A DNA stretch of 36,226 nucleotides, from positions 1-36,226 of the forward strand of contig CALHVX010000157.1 in assembly GCA_938036875.1 (NCBI GenBank). The letters run 5' to 3'. The position numbers and the translations under genes are program-made. Under the pieces are notes generated by a model. The model did no database searches, had not been told where the DNA came from, and saw only the letters and a program-made list of their open reading frames with translations. Positions 23,773 through 32,205 of the stretch are shown here, piece by piece. This stretch comes from an uncultured Pseudomonadales bacterium (GTDB taxonomy: Bacteria; Pseudomonadota; Gammaproteobacteria; Pseudomonadales; Azotimanducaceae). Positions within the stretch are counted from its first letter, which is position 1. The number at the start of each line of letters is the position of its first letter.

Positions 23773-25677
23773 CTACGCCGCCTCCACCGTTGAGTTGTTG
23801 CCCTCACTTGGCGGAGCATCAGAATCCGCGCGACGCACCGGGAAGCCAAGCACAATACGTGTGCCTACACCCGGCTTTGAGTCGATCAAAATTTGGCCCT
23901 GATGCTCATCAACGATCTTATGCACAATCGACAACCCTAAACCGGTACCTTGGCCAACGGGTTTGGTGGTAAAGAACGGGTCCATGATCTTGCTGAGATT
24001 TTCTTCCGGTATGCCGCAACCTGTGTCTTCAAAGGTCACTTCAACCCAGTTATCGTGGTAACGAGTACCAATTTTTAACGTACCTTTGCCGTCCATTGCT
24101 TGAGCGGCATTGGTAATTAGGTTGGTAAACACCTGATTGAGCTTGGAAGGTGCGCAGTAAATGTCCGGAACTTCCTGGAAGTCCTGCTCAACTTCAATAC
24201 CGTACTTCAGAGCATTGCGCGTAATCAGCAAGGTTTTCTGCAGACCTTCGCGGACGTCAAATCGATCTTCGCCAGCCCTATCAAGTCGGCTGTAGTCTTT
24301 TAGGCTTTGCACCAACTCACTAATTTGATTCAGACCCTCAATGCTATCGGTGCTCAAGGTGGCCAAGTCTTCGATGTTTGCCTGCACTTCGTCCAGATCA
24401 ACGTCGCGCAAAGCCGCACGCGTGCTGCGAATAGCATCAAGCGCGTTATCGGCGCTCGGCGCCTGGGCAACAGGTAATGTTGCCTCTACATATTTTTGCA
24501 GATCTTGCGACAACTCGGCGGTAACCGCTGCGTTGTTTAGTACATATAGCAAGGGCGTGTTGATTTCGTGCATCACACCAGCTACCAACTGCCCCAGAGA
24601 CGACATCTTCTCGGCCTGCACCAGCTGCACCTGCGACTCCTGTAGATCATGCAAGGCACCCTGCAAGTCACGGGTACGATCTTGAACACGCAGCTCTAGA
24701 TCATCGTGTGAACGGTTCAAATCTTGGTGGCTTCGATGCAAGCGAAAACCGAAGTAACCTAACCCGGCTAACAACAGCAAGGTATAGATGTTCAGCAAAA
24801 TTCTCGCTTCGTTAGCAACAGACAACACGAACACATAGTCGGCTGTGGCGTATTGGCGCAGCTTCTCCGCATCGGTTCGCAATGCTGAGAAGGTTAAACC
24901 CGCCATTGTTTTATTTTGCGCTTGGCGCAACTCGATCAGGCGGTTGGCCGTAGCACCCAAGGCCAAAATTCGATTTTGATCTTGAGCCGGCAGTCGATCA
25001 TTGCGCTCTACCAAACGGGAGATGATCGCAGCCGCTTGGTCTAGCTCAGAGCTGGTGTTGCGTTGCAGACGCGTTATAAATTGTTGCTCAGCTCGAAACA
25101 GCTCATCAGCAACCGTTGCCTTTCCACGCTCGCGCAGATCTCTCACCAGCTCACGGCCCTGCTCTTTCACCGTATTGGTTGCACCCACAATTTGTGCCTG
25201 GCTGCGGGAAAAATCGTTCAGATGGTTGGAGAGCCCGGTAACCTTACGCTGTAGCTCCGCACCCAACCCTTGCAACTCGGCATTGGCTAAGGTGTGCGTA
25301 CTAGAGCTGGCCTGCTCGCCAATGGCATTAAAGGCTGTTGTAAGAACCCTTCGTACATAGGTAAACAAACCCTGAGGGTTATAAATGGTGTCCAATTCGT
25401 TTTGCAGCGAGCCTGCAATTTGCGTAAAGCCATCACCAAGGGTTTCTAGCTCATCAGCAACATCAAGATCTCGACGCTGCGCCCTGTCTAGCCGTTGGCT
25501 TAACGCAATCGATATATCCTGAACATAACGCAGCTTAGCGTCTAACGCGCGATAGCTCTCTTGCTCTGGCGCAGCTGATAACAACAGCAACGCCGCAAGC
25601 AAACCCATCGCGGTAACGATGCTGGCAAAGTGCAATGCTCGACGCGATGCCCTGGTCAGCAGGTTTCCGGTATTCAT
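23773..25677 (-). CDS. Membrane sensor histidine kinase
   Basis: A 634-residue kinase from the ATG at 25677 (GGAG eight bases upstream; a start at 25725 lacks one). TM1 is about 17-35 and TM2 about 289-312, enclosing a roughly 250-residue periplasmic sensor that looks all-helical and has no recognised ligand fold. A cytoplasmic coiled coil follows (RVQDRTRDLQGALHDLQ). The H-box is VMHEINTP with H370, the N-box NLITNAAQAM with N523, then DTGCGIP from 551 and GTGLGLS at 577-583. The segment between H370 and LKDYSRLD is some 90 residues, longer than the usual about 50, so the dimerisation domain carries an insertion. No attached receiver. It is the first gene of the kinase-receiver-TonB operon. 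Confidence 0.94.
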   Translation of the reverse strand: MNTGNLLTRASRRALHFASIVTAMGLLAALLLLSAAPEQESYRALDAKLRYVQDISIALSQRLDRAQRRDLDVADELETLGDGFTQIAGSLQNELDTIYNPQGLFTYVRRVLTTAFNAIGEQASSSTHTLANAELQGLGAELQRKVTGLSNHLNDFSRSQAQIVGATNTVKEQGRELVRDLRERGKATVADELFRAEQQFITRLQRNTSSELDQAAAIISRLVERNDRLPAQDQNRILALGATANRLIELRQAQNKTMAGLTFSALRTDAEKLRQYATADYVFVLSVANEARILLNIYTLLLLAGLGYFGFRLHRSHQDLNRSHDDLELRVQDRTRDLQGALHDLQESQVQLVQAEKMSSLGQLVAGVMHEINTPLLYVLNNAAVTAELSQDLQKYVEATLPVAQAPSADNALDAIRSTRAALRDVDLDEVQANIEDLATLSTDSIEGLNQISELVQSLKDYSRLDRAGEDRFDVREGLQKTLLITRNALKYGIEVEQDFQEVPDIYCAPSKLNQVFTNLITNAAQAMDGKGTLKIGTRYHDNWVEVTFEDTGCGIPEENLSKIMDPFFTTKPVGQGTGLGLSIVHKIVDEHQGQILIDSKPGVGTRIVLGFPVRRADSDAPPSEGNNSTVEAA

Positions 25678-25909
25678 CCATGCAACTCCGGTTAACGGTA
25701 AATGCACCCGGTTCTTTGACTTCATCTAGCTTGGGTCAGCACACAGATTTCCAGTCCTTAGGAAACCCGCATCAAAGCTGGTCTAGCTGCGAAGTCGATC
25801 TACTGATACCGACTGCTTGTAAACGAACTCTAGGCTGCGGCATAAGACAAATCTGTGCGCTACTTCACAAGCAAGCTGTGTGCGGAACGAGCCTTAGTGC
25901 GGGCCTGTA
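25678..25909 (-). other. Region between the kinase operon and the SDR gene
   Basis: It must hold the promoter of the kinase operon, but I see no clear -35/-10. A 9-bp inverted pair CACAGATTT/AAATCTGTG lies about 100 bp apart (near 25742 and 25848), too far for a simple hairpin. No gene is seen. Confidence 0.35.
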
Positions 25910-26617
25910 CTACCATTTCTCACCGAAAGGTCGAATTAAGGTGTCAAAAGTCCAAGCTGAGCGCGGCTCATGGGCTACTCGCCAGCAATGATCTGCAATA
26001 TCAACGGGTTGGCAGAAAAAATCGTCGGCTGCATCAGCAAAGCGTTTGCGGGTCCAAGGCAGATCAATCACCGCATCAATGGCTATAAAGGCCACATGCA
26101 CCCCGTCCGGCCCTAGCCTGCGGGCCATGGATTCCAACAAGATGCGCTGGGCCGCTTTGGTTGGCGCAAAACCAGCAAAATTGCCCAGCCCTCGATAGGC
26201 AGCCGTATTGCCTGTTGCTAGGATCACTCCGGTGCCAGCCTCCAACATAGCCGGGGCAACCGCTTGAGCTAAGTGCAGCAAAGACATGACGTTGACTTGG
26301 AAGTTGTCCTCCAACACTTGGGGCTCAATGGTTAAAAAATCACCGAAAGCTCCGCCCACCGCGTTATGAATCACTACCTGAGGCGCACCCTGAGCCTCCA
26401 CAATGCTTTTGACCGTGGCCTGCAGTGCCGCTAGGTCAGTCACGTCGCAAGGATAGGCGTGGGTATGCGGGGTAGCCGCGGCAATGCTCGCCAAGCGCTG
26501 CGCATCTCGAGCCAGCATTGCCACCTCATAAGTTTGCGCAAAACGTTCAACCAATGCTCGGCCGGTACCCGGGCCAACGCCGGTGACCAAACATACAGGG
26601 CGGGATGATTCGCTCAT
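25910..26617 (-). CDS. SDR-family protein lacking the catalytic Tyr
   Basis: A 235-residue SDR-fold protein from the ATG at 26617, which has GAGGAA seven bases upstream. The cofactor loop TGVGPGTG (12-19) and HNAVG are recognisable. At the active site the YxxxK motif reads FAPTK, so Tyr is replaced by Phe150 while Lys154 remains, and the place of the catalytic Ser is in ATGNTAAY with no Ser. Some SDR subgroups share this pattern and may not be dehydrogenases at all. It is divergent from the amidohydrolase across 78 bp, so they are probably co-regulated. Confidence 0.88.
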   Translation of the reverse strand: MSESSRPVCLVTGVGPGTGRALVERFAQTYEVAMLARDAQRLASIAAATPHTHAYPCDVTDLAALQATVKSIVEAQGAPQVVIHNAVGGAFGDFLTIEPQVLEDNFQVNVMSLLHLAQAVAPAMLEAGTGVILATGNTAAYRGLGNFAGFAPTKAAQRILLESMARRLGPDGVHVAFIAIDAVIDLPWTRKRFADAADDFFCQPVDIADHCWRVAHEPRSAWTFDTLIRPFGEKW

Positions 26618-26695
26618 CTGTGTTTCCTCAATGTTGATAGCTGCAGCCAGCAATATACCCTGGCAGACTAAGCAAACACGACACAGGGGACTTTA

Positions 26696-27712
26696 ATGAC
26701 CACACCTGGCACACAAGCTTGGCTCGACAGTATCCAAGAACCAATCATCGATGCGGACCGACCCATCATCGATCCGCACCATCACCTGTGGCACTCCCCG
26801 GGCATCAACGGCGCCTACTTACACGACAACTTGTGGGCAGACACAGATTCCGGGCACAAGATCGAGAAAACCGTGTTTATTGAGTGCGGTGCCAACTACC
26901 ACAAATCTGGTCCAGAGCATCTGCGCAGCGTTGGTGAGACCGAATTTGTTGCGGCGCAAGCTCAACTGAGTCGAGAGCAAAACAACGGACAACAGGCGCA
27001 GATCAGCGGCATTGTGGCGCACACCGACTTACGCCTGCCTAACCTTGAAGAAGTTATGGCTAGCCATGCGGCCAGCAGCACCGGCCTGCTGCGCGGTATT
27101 CGCCATGCAGGGGCACGGGACCCACATCCACAAGCCTTAATGATTGCAGGTCGAGCACCACAAGGACTCTACGCAGACCCAGATTTTCGTCGCGGGGTCG
27201 CCTTGCTAGGACAACTCGGCTACAGCTTTGATACTTGGCACTATCACCATCAAAATGCGGATTTTGCAGCGCTGGCACATGCCGCACCAGACACCACCAT
27301 GGTCCTCGATCATTTTGGTACGCCGCTTGGGGTTGGCCCTTACGCCACGGAACGAGAAGCGATCTTTAAAGCCTGGCAGCAGGACATTGCCACCATCGCC
27401 GGTTGCAGCAACGTGGTAGCAAAACTCGGTGGTCTAGCCATGCCAGACAACGGCTTTGGCTGGCACGAAGGTACAACACCACCAAACTCAGATGCATTTG
27501 TCGCGGCGCAAGCGCGTTACTATCACCATACCATCGAGTGCTTTGGCCCTGAGCGTTGTATGTTTGAAAGCAACTTCCCGGTAGATAGGCTCTCGCTGTC
27601 CTATCCCATCTTGTGGAACGGCCTTAAGAAGATTGCCGCCAGCTACAGTGATAGCGAACAGCACGCCATGTTCTACGGCACCGCTGAACGGGTCTACCGG
27701 TTAGCTGAGTAA
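26696..27712 (+). CDS. Amidohydrolase-2 family TIM-barrel hydrolase
   Basis: A 338-residue metal-dependent hydrolase related to the 2-pyrone-4,6-dicarboxylate hydrolase/lactonase group. The metal-site motif HHHLWHS is near residue 28. Later conserved elements are GIRHAG, VLDHFGTP and FESNFPVDR near residue 290. The family hydrolyses lactones or decarboxylates aromatic acids. A GGGGA lies five bases before the ATG. It shares its intergenic region with the SDR-like gene. A 6-bp hairpin CGGTTA/TAACCG (27698-27715) spans its stop codon. Confidence 0.9.
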   Translation: MTTPGTQAWLDSIQEPIIDADRPIIDPHHHLWHSPGINGAYLHDNLWADTDSGHKIEKTVFIECGANYHKSGPEHLRSVGETEFVAAQAQLSREQNNGQQAQISGIVAHTDLRLPNLEEVMASHAASSTGLLRGIRHAGARDPHPQALMIAGRAPQGLYADPDFRRGVALLGQLGYSFDTWHYHHQNADFAALAHAAPDTTMVLDHFGTPLGVGPYATEREAIFKAWQQDIATIAGCSNVVAKLGGLAMPDNGFGWHEGTTPPNSDAFVAAQARYYHHTIECFGPERCMFESNFPVDRLSLSYPILWNGLKKIAASYSDSEQHAMFYGTAERVYRLAE

Positions 27713-27746
27713 CCGTTAGACCTCAACTCCTAACCTGTAGCCAACC

Positions 27747-30700
27747 TTAAGGTGTAGGGCTCGGCTGCCACCATTGTTGTGGCAACTGCTGCGCTTGGGG
27801 CCAAACCGAGTTTAGGCTGTCCGCTTCGTAGGTCATCCCGCCTTTGATGACTAGATGCAGGTCCGCACTTGAGCGCAATTCATCCAAGGGGTTGCTATTT
27901 AGCACCACAATGTCCGCAAGCTTACCCGGCTCTAACGAGCCAATGTCTTGAGCCACGCCAATAATCTGCGCACCGTGCAGGGTTGCTGCGCGCAACGCAT
28001 TGGCATTGGGCATACCGCCACTAGCTAGCGCCCACAACTCCCAGTGGTAACCCAGACCTTGTAGCTGACCATGAGACCCGACCCCAACACGACCACCTGC
28101 ATCCACAATTTTAGCTGCCGAAGCCGCCGCTAGCGGGAACCGCTGCTCTTCATCCCGCACCCACAAACTGCGGCGATTCGCGCGTATATCCACCACTTGT
28201 TGTGGCGTAAAGCGCAGCAACTTCGAATTATTGGCTGGCGCTTCTCGGCTATAGAAGTAATTTTCTGCCCATGGTCCGCCATACAGAACCAACAAGGTTG
28301 GCGTGTACCCAATGCCACTTTGCGCCACCATCTTCACTGAATCTTCGTACAAGTCGAGAACCGGAAAGTTATGTTCGTTGCCAGTGAATCCATCCAAGAC
28401 ATGGGTCATATCTAGACGCATATCTAACGAGCCTTCAGTGGTTGGCATCAGCCGGAGCTCAGCGGCCGCTTGCACTAGCCATTGCCGTTGCTGACGGTTG
28501 CCAGAGATGTAGGCTTTCAGATTGTGAACACCGTAGTGCTCCTTATAACGGCGCAACACTTGGTAGGCATGTTCAGCAGATTTGAAGTTGTTGTTGCTGA
28601 ACACACCGGGTCCAGTAGACAAGGCCCTAGGACCCAGCACCATCCCGGCATCAATCATGTCTTCGTAGGCAATGATGTCGACCGTAGACGGCTGCACGTC
28701 AAGGCCAGTCGTCACCCCGTAAGCTAGGTTCGCCATAAAGCCCCAGTTGCTGGTATCCATCAACTCACGCAGCGGACGAAAATGAGCGTGAGTATCCACA
28801 TATCCAGGCAGCAAAAACTTGCCGGTGACATCCAGAACTTTGGCGCTGCTCGGTATCTCAACATCTGCTGCGCTTCCCACCGCAAGTAGGCGATCGTTTT
28901 CCACCAGGATCACCGCATTCTCAATAACCTGCTGCGGCGCAGCCTCATCCGCCATGGTGATCGCTGTACCGCCCACCAATGCCAACAATCCTTCAGGCTT
29001 TGCTCGTGGCCGATACAGCTCGATGAGATGCGAGGTAACACCGGGGTCGTTTTCCGCTACATCTAAGCGATCAAAATTTGGGGCCTTGGTCCCAGCCTTC
29101 TTCGCTTCAAACTCATCTTTGGACGGCTTCTGGGTTTGGTCCTCGTCTGCCGCTTTATCTGATTCAAACGCAACGCTATCAAGCGCACGCGAGTAAAAGC
29201 TGTGGCCAACAGACCAGTAGGCTCGCTGACCATCCGCGCTAAACCCAAAGTGATCTGCACCCACATCGGTGATTTTAACCATGGGCAGACTTGCCGCTCC
29301 AAGCTTTTGTTGTACTCCACCCAGCCAGTTGTTTAAACGCGCAAACAGATACAGTTGATTGGCATGTGAGGCCAAGATATGGCGGCCATCCGCAGAAACA
29401 ACAACATCCGAAGCCGACACCGCCTTTTCTGCTCGATAGTTCCCTACGCCTTGAGTGCTAAACACAACGCGACGATCAGACCCATCAAAACGGACCGACA
29501 CAAGGCGACCGCTTTGTCCAGACGGTATCGATTGCGAATTTTCATAATAGTAGATGCGGTCATCTTCGGGACCAAAGTGAGGACGGGTGGCACCCTGTAC
29601 TGGGGTAACCAGGGTTGCACTGCCACCAGAACTTGGCAACCAAACCAAATCGGAGCCAACGGGTACACCAAAGTCACTCTCTCGATATAGCCGCTCATAG
29701 CTGCTACCCCGCAGCGCCACAATACGCTTACCATCAGGTGAATAGCTTGGCTGATAGTAGGCGGCAGCAATCTTCGTGATTTGCTTCGGCCTGCTGCCGC
29801 CGCGAGAGGAAACTTTTGTGGTCCAAACCTGTCCACCTTGCGCTGTCCAGTTAACAAAAGTTAACGAACGACCGTCCGGCGACCAACTTGGATGAAACGC
29901 CTGGAGCGACTCCGGCGTGATAGCGGTGGTTTTTTTGTTGGCAAAATTGTGCAGGTAGATGCGTGCAAAAGCAGAAAATGCCACACGCTCGCCATCTGGG
30001 CTCAACACCGGCCGCTGCAACAACCGCGCTTTTACCGGTCCTTGCGCCAGTCGATAAGGGAAGTTGAGTTTGGGTCCTAGATCCTGCTCTACCGACACTT
30101 CCATGGGGACAAGGGTTGCGCTGCCATCGGCAAGAGCAACCTTAGCTAGCTTGCCACCACGACTCACGAACAAAGACTTGCCATCAGGGCTAAAGCTATA
30201 GCCGGGCAACAAGTCTCGAGTAAAACGACTCTCTTGCTCGTCATGCTCAACACCATCGATCAACAGCCGGTCGGCGCCGGTCACCAAATTGCGAACCCGT
30301 AGGGAGGTCTGCTGATCTATTCGCGTACCGTAGACCAAAAACTCACCATTGGGCGAAAGCTCGGGGCGAAAGGCGCTACCTAAAGATGCAGTAAGGTTCA
30401 CCTCTGTCCCATCACGGACATCAAAACGTGCAACCTGCCACTGCGGCATTTTTAGGTTGTAGGCAAACCCACCGGACTTACGTGAGTAATACAGATACCG
30501 GCCATCCTTAGAGTAGACAGCACCCAAATAGTTCGCTCGCTGCTCCGCGGGTGTATTTGCGTTGGCTTTGGACCTAGTTAACCTAACACCCTTACCACCG
30601 CGCAAGTGATACGCCCACAACTCAAAGGTGCGTAAGGACCAGCCGCCACGTGAAACCACCACGTGCTGACCATCCGGCGCAAAGCTTGGCGAAACAAATT

Positions 30701-31160
30701 CATTATTACCTTTGTTGTGACTAAGCTGACGCAGGTTCTCGCCGTTGCTGTCCATCAACCACAGATTATCTTGGCCACTGCGATCACTGACAAACACGAT
30801 CGATTGCCCATCCGGCGAGAAGGAAGGTTGGCTGTCGTATGCCAGTCCGCTGGTTAGTCGCTGGGCTTTTCCACCGGTTGTCGCTAGCGCGTAGAGATCG
30901 CCAAAAACCTCTACAACCAAGGTAGCATCTGTTGGGGATGCATCCACCGATAGCCAAGTACCTTCATCGGTGGTGAATGCTATGCGTCGCGTCGGCACCA
31001 ATGGTAAGCCTTGCTTAGCCTCAACTGCTTTGGGGGCCTTGGTTATCGGTTCTGACACTGGTGCAACATCAGATTCAGTAGCAGCCAGGGTTGTGCATAC
31101 CAAGCACAACAAAACGAATGATGCGTGGTGCAACTGGCCAGCGGCTGGCAAATTTAGCAA
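27747..31160 (-). CDS. Exported TolB-type beta-propeller fused to an amidohydrolase
   Basis: A 1137-residue secreted protein. A signal peptide covers residues about 1-27. About eight PD40/WD40-like repeats (pattern xPSFSPDGQxIVFxSDR) fill about 60-640 and should form beta-propeller units. The C-terminal amidohydrolase (from about 735) has the metal motif DTHAHF near 787 and GSHGQLQGLGYHWE near its end. This domain order is known in proteobacterial periplasmic imidazolonepropionase-like hydrolases, presumed to act on peptides or cyclic amides. The start is TTG at 31160, with AGGA eight bases upstream; no ATG is available before the signal sequence. It follows DUF3445 on the same strand after 84 bp. 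Confidence 0.93.
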   Translation of the reverse strand: MLNLPAAGQLHHASFVLLCLVCTTLAATESDVAPVSEPITKAPKAVEAKQGLPLVPTRRIAFTTDEGTWLSVDASPTDATLVVEVFGDLYALATTGGKAQRLTSGLAYDSQPSFSPDGQSIVFVSDRSGQDNLWLMDSNGENLRQLSHNKGNNEFVSPSFAPDGQHVVVSRGGWSLRTFELWAYHLRGGKGVRLTRSKANANTPAEQRANYLGAVYSKDGRYLYYSRKSGGFAYNLKMPQWQVARFDVRDGTEVNLTASLGSAFRPELSPNGEFLVYGTRIDQQTSLRVRNLVTGADRLLIDGVEHDEQESRFTRDLLPGYSFSPDGKSLFVSRGGKLAKVALADGSATLVPMEVSVEQDLGPKLNFPYRLAQGPVKARLLQRPVLSPDGERVAFSAFARIYLHNFANKKTTAITPESLQAFHPSWSPDGRSLTFVNWTAQGGQVWTTKVSSRGGSRPKQITKIAAAYYQPSYSPDGKRIVALRGSSYERLYRESDFGVPVGSDLVWLPSSGGSATLVTPVQGATRPHFGPEDDRIYYYENSQSIPSGQSGRLVSVRFDGSDRRVVFSTQGVGNYRAEKAVSASDVVVSADGRHILASHANQLYLFARLNNWLGGVQQKLGAASLPMVKITDVGADHFGFSADGQRAYWSVGHSFYSRALDSVAFESDKAADEDQTQKPSKDEFEAKKAGTKAPNFDRLDVAENDPGVTSHLIELYRPRAKPEGLLALVGGTAITMADEAAPQQVIENAVILVENDRLLAVGSAADVEIPSSAKVLDVTGKFLLPGYVDTHAHFRPLRELMDTSNWGFMANLAYGVTTGLDVQPSTVDIIAYEDMIDAGMVLGPRALSTGPGVFSNNNFKSAEHAYQVLRRYKEHYGVHNLKAYISGNRQQRQWLVQAAAELRLMPTTEGSLDMRLDMTHVLDGFTGNEHNFPVLDLYEDSVKMVAQSGIGYTPTLLVLYGGPWAENYFYSREAPANNSKLLRFTPQQVVDIRANRRSLWVRDEEQRFPLAAASAAKIVDAGGRVGVGSHGQLQGLGYHWELWALASGGMPNANALRAATLHGAQIIGVAQDIGSLEPGKLADIVVLNSNPLDELRSSADLHLVIKGGMTYEADSLNSVWPQAQQLPQQWWQPSPTP

Positions 31161-31244
31161 AGATCAATTCCTATATTGATAGACAAGAGTTGGAAACTTA
31201 GATCAACAGAGGTAGAACGAATTCGATGGCGTAATTTCCACCCG

Positions 31245-32159
31245 TTAGGGTTTAGGTTCAACCTCTCCCGCAATTTGGCTAGCCAGAAACCGAACAACGC
31301 GTTCGAGTTTAGTCCGACCACCGAAGGCGGCAACTTGGGCCTGAGAGTATCCGTTCAGTACGCGGAGCAACGCAAAGGCTTGGGTCGGCTGCCGACGAGC
31401 TTCGGCCATTGATGCTATGTCAACACGAATAGAGAACAGCAATAGGTCCCGGCTCAGGCGAACCAAGCTTTGCCGTTCACTGCGCAAGACCAAGTCATGG
31501 CACGACACCTGTCCGTAATCCGTTGCATCCGGCTTGGGTTGATACATTTCTTGCTGTGCGTGAACAAAGAAGTTGCGTCGGACAAAACATCGTTGCTGCG
31601 GCATCTGCAGAAAAAAAGTCCGCATGCGCGCACCCAGCTGAGGGTTCAAACCCGGCACGGGTTCGTGGATAGCACTCAGCGGTAGACCCAGCTTCTCGCT
31701 AAGAGACCAATAGCTAGGCGAACACAGGCTTGCGGCTAGCAAGCAAAATTCCTGGGTACACTCGTCTAGCTGCAACAAGCAAAGATCATCGGGAATCTGC
31801 AACGCCGCTTCACTCAATGGTGATTGCTCGGTGCTTAGTCTTAGGGGAAGAGAAGGCTTGCCAGGCTGATGCGCAGCAAGCTGGGCCATCACAAAATTGG
31901 CCGCAAACCTCTCGGCACCCTCACTTGCCGGTAAGGATTGATAGACCGGCTCCGGCAACCGGCGTAATTGCATCAACCCGGCTTTACGGTTGAACTCCCA
32001 AGTACTAGCCAACCGTGGCAACCACTGAGCCAGCGATTCAGGCGCCAACCCCATTTGATAGCCACCACCAGGTTTTACTGAGATCCAAGGTGGGTGTTGC
32101 CACAACGCTGAGCCAGAACCGATGGGCTCAGCATGTTGCGCACCCAATCCGATCCGCAT
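31245..32159 (-). CDS. DUF3445 / heme-dependent oxidative N-demethylase-like protein
   Basis: A 304-residue protein of the DUF3445 family, whose characterised member is the alpha subunit of a heme-dependent oxidative N-demethylase acting on dimethylamine-type substrates. LCSPSYWSLSEKLGLPLSAIHEPVPG and the C-terminal LRSERQSLVRL...LLFSIRVDI pattern are its hallmarks. The usual redox partners (flavin reductase and ferredoxin subunits) are not encoded nearby, so it may be a stand-alone relative. It lies between fumarase and the TolB-amidohydrolase on the same strand, with 46 bp to the fumarase stop. Confidence 0.88.
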   Translation of the reverse strand: MRIGLGAQHAEPIGSGSALWQHPPWISVKPGGGYQMGLAPESLAQWLPRLASTWEFNRKAGLMQLRRLPEPVYQSLPASEGAERFAANFVMAQLAAHQPGKPSLPLRLSTEQSPLSEAALQIPDDLCLLQLDECTQEFCLLAASLCSPSYWSLSEKLGLPLSAIHEPVPGLNPQLGARMRTFFLQMPQQRCFVRRNFFVHAQQEMYQPKPDATDYGQVSCHDLVLRSERQSLVRLSRDLLLFSIRVDIASMAEARRQPTQAFALLRVLNGYSQAQVAAFGGRTKLERVVRFLASQIAGEVEPKP

Positions 32160-32205
32160 TAGCCTGCTACCAGGGCGTTAATCATCTACCCAGGCGCAAA
32201 CTAAG

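Noticed and set aside
25739-25858. CACAGATTT/AAATCTGTG inverted pair before the kinase gene
   Set aside because: The arms are about 100 bp apart with no further complementarity; likely chance.
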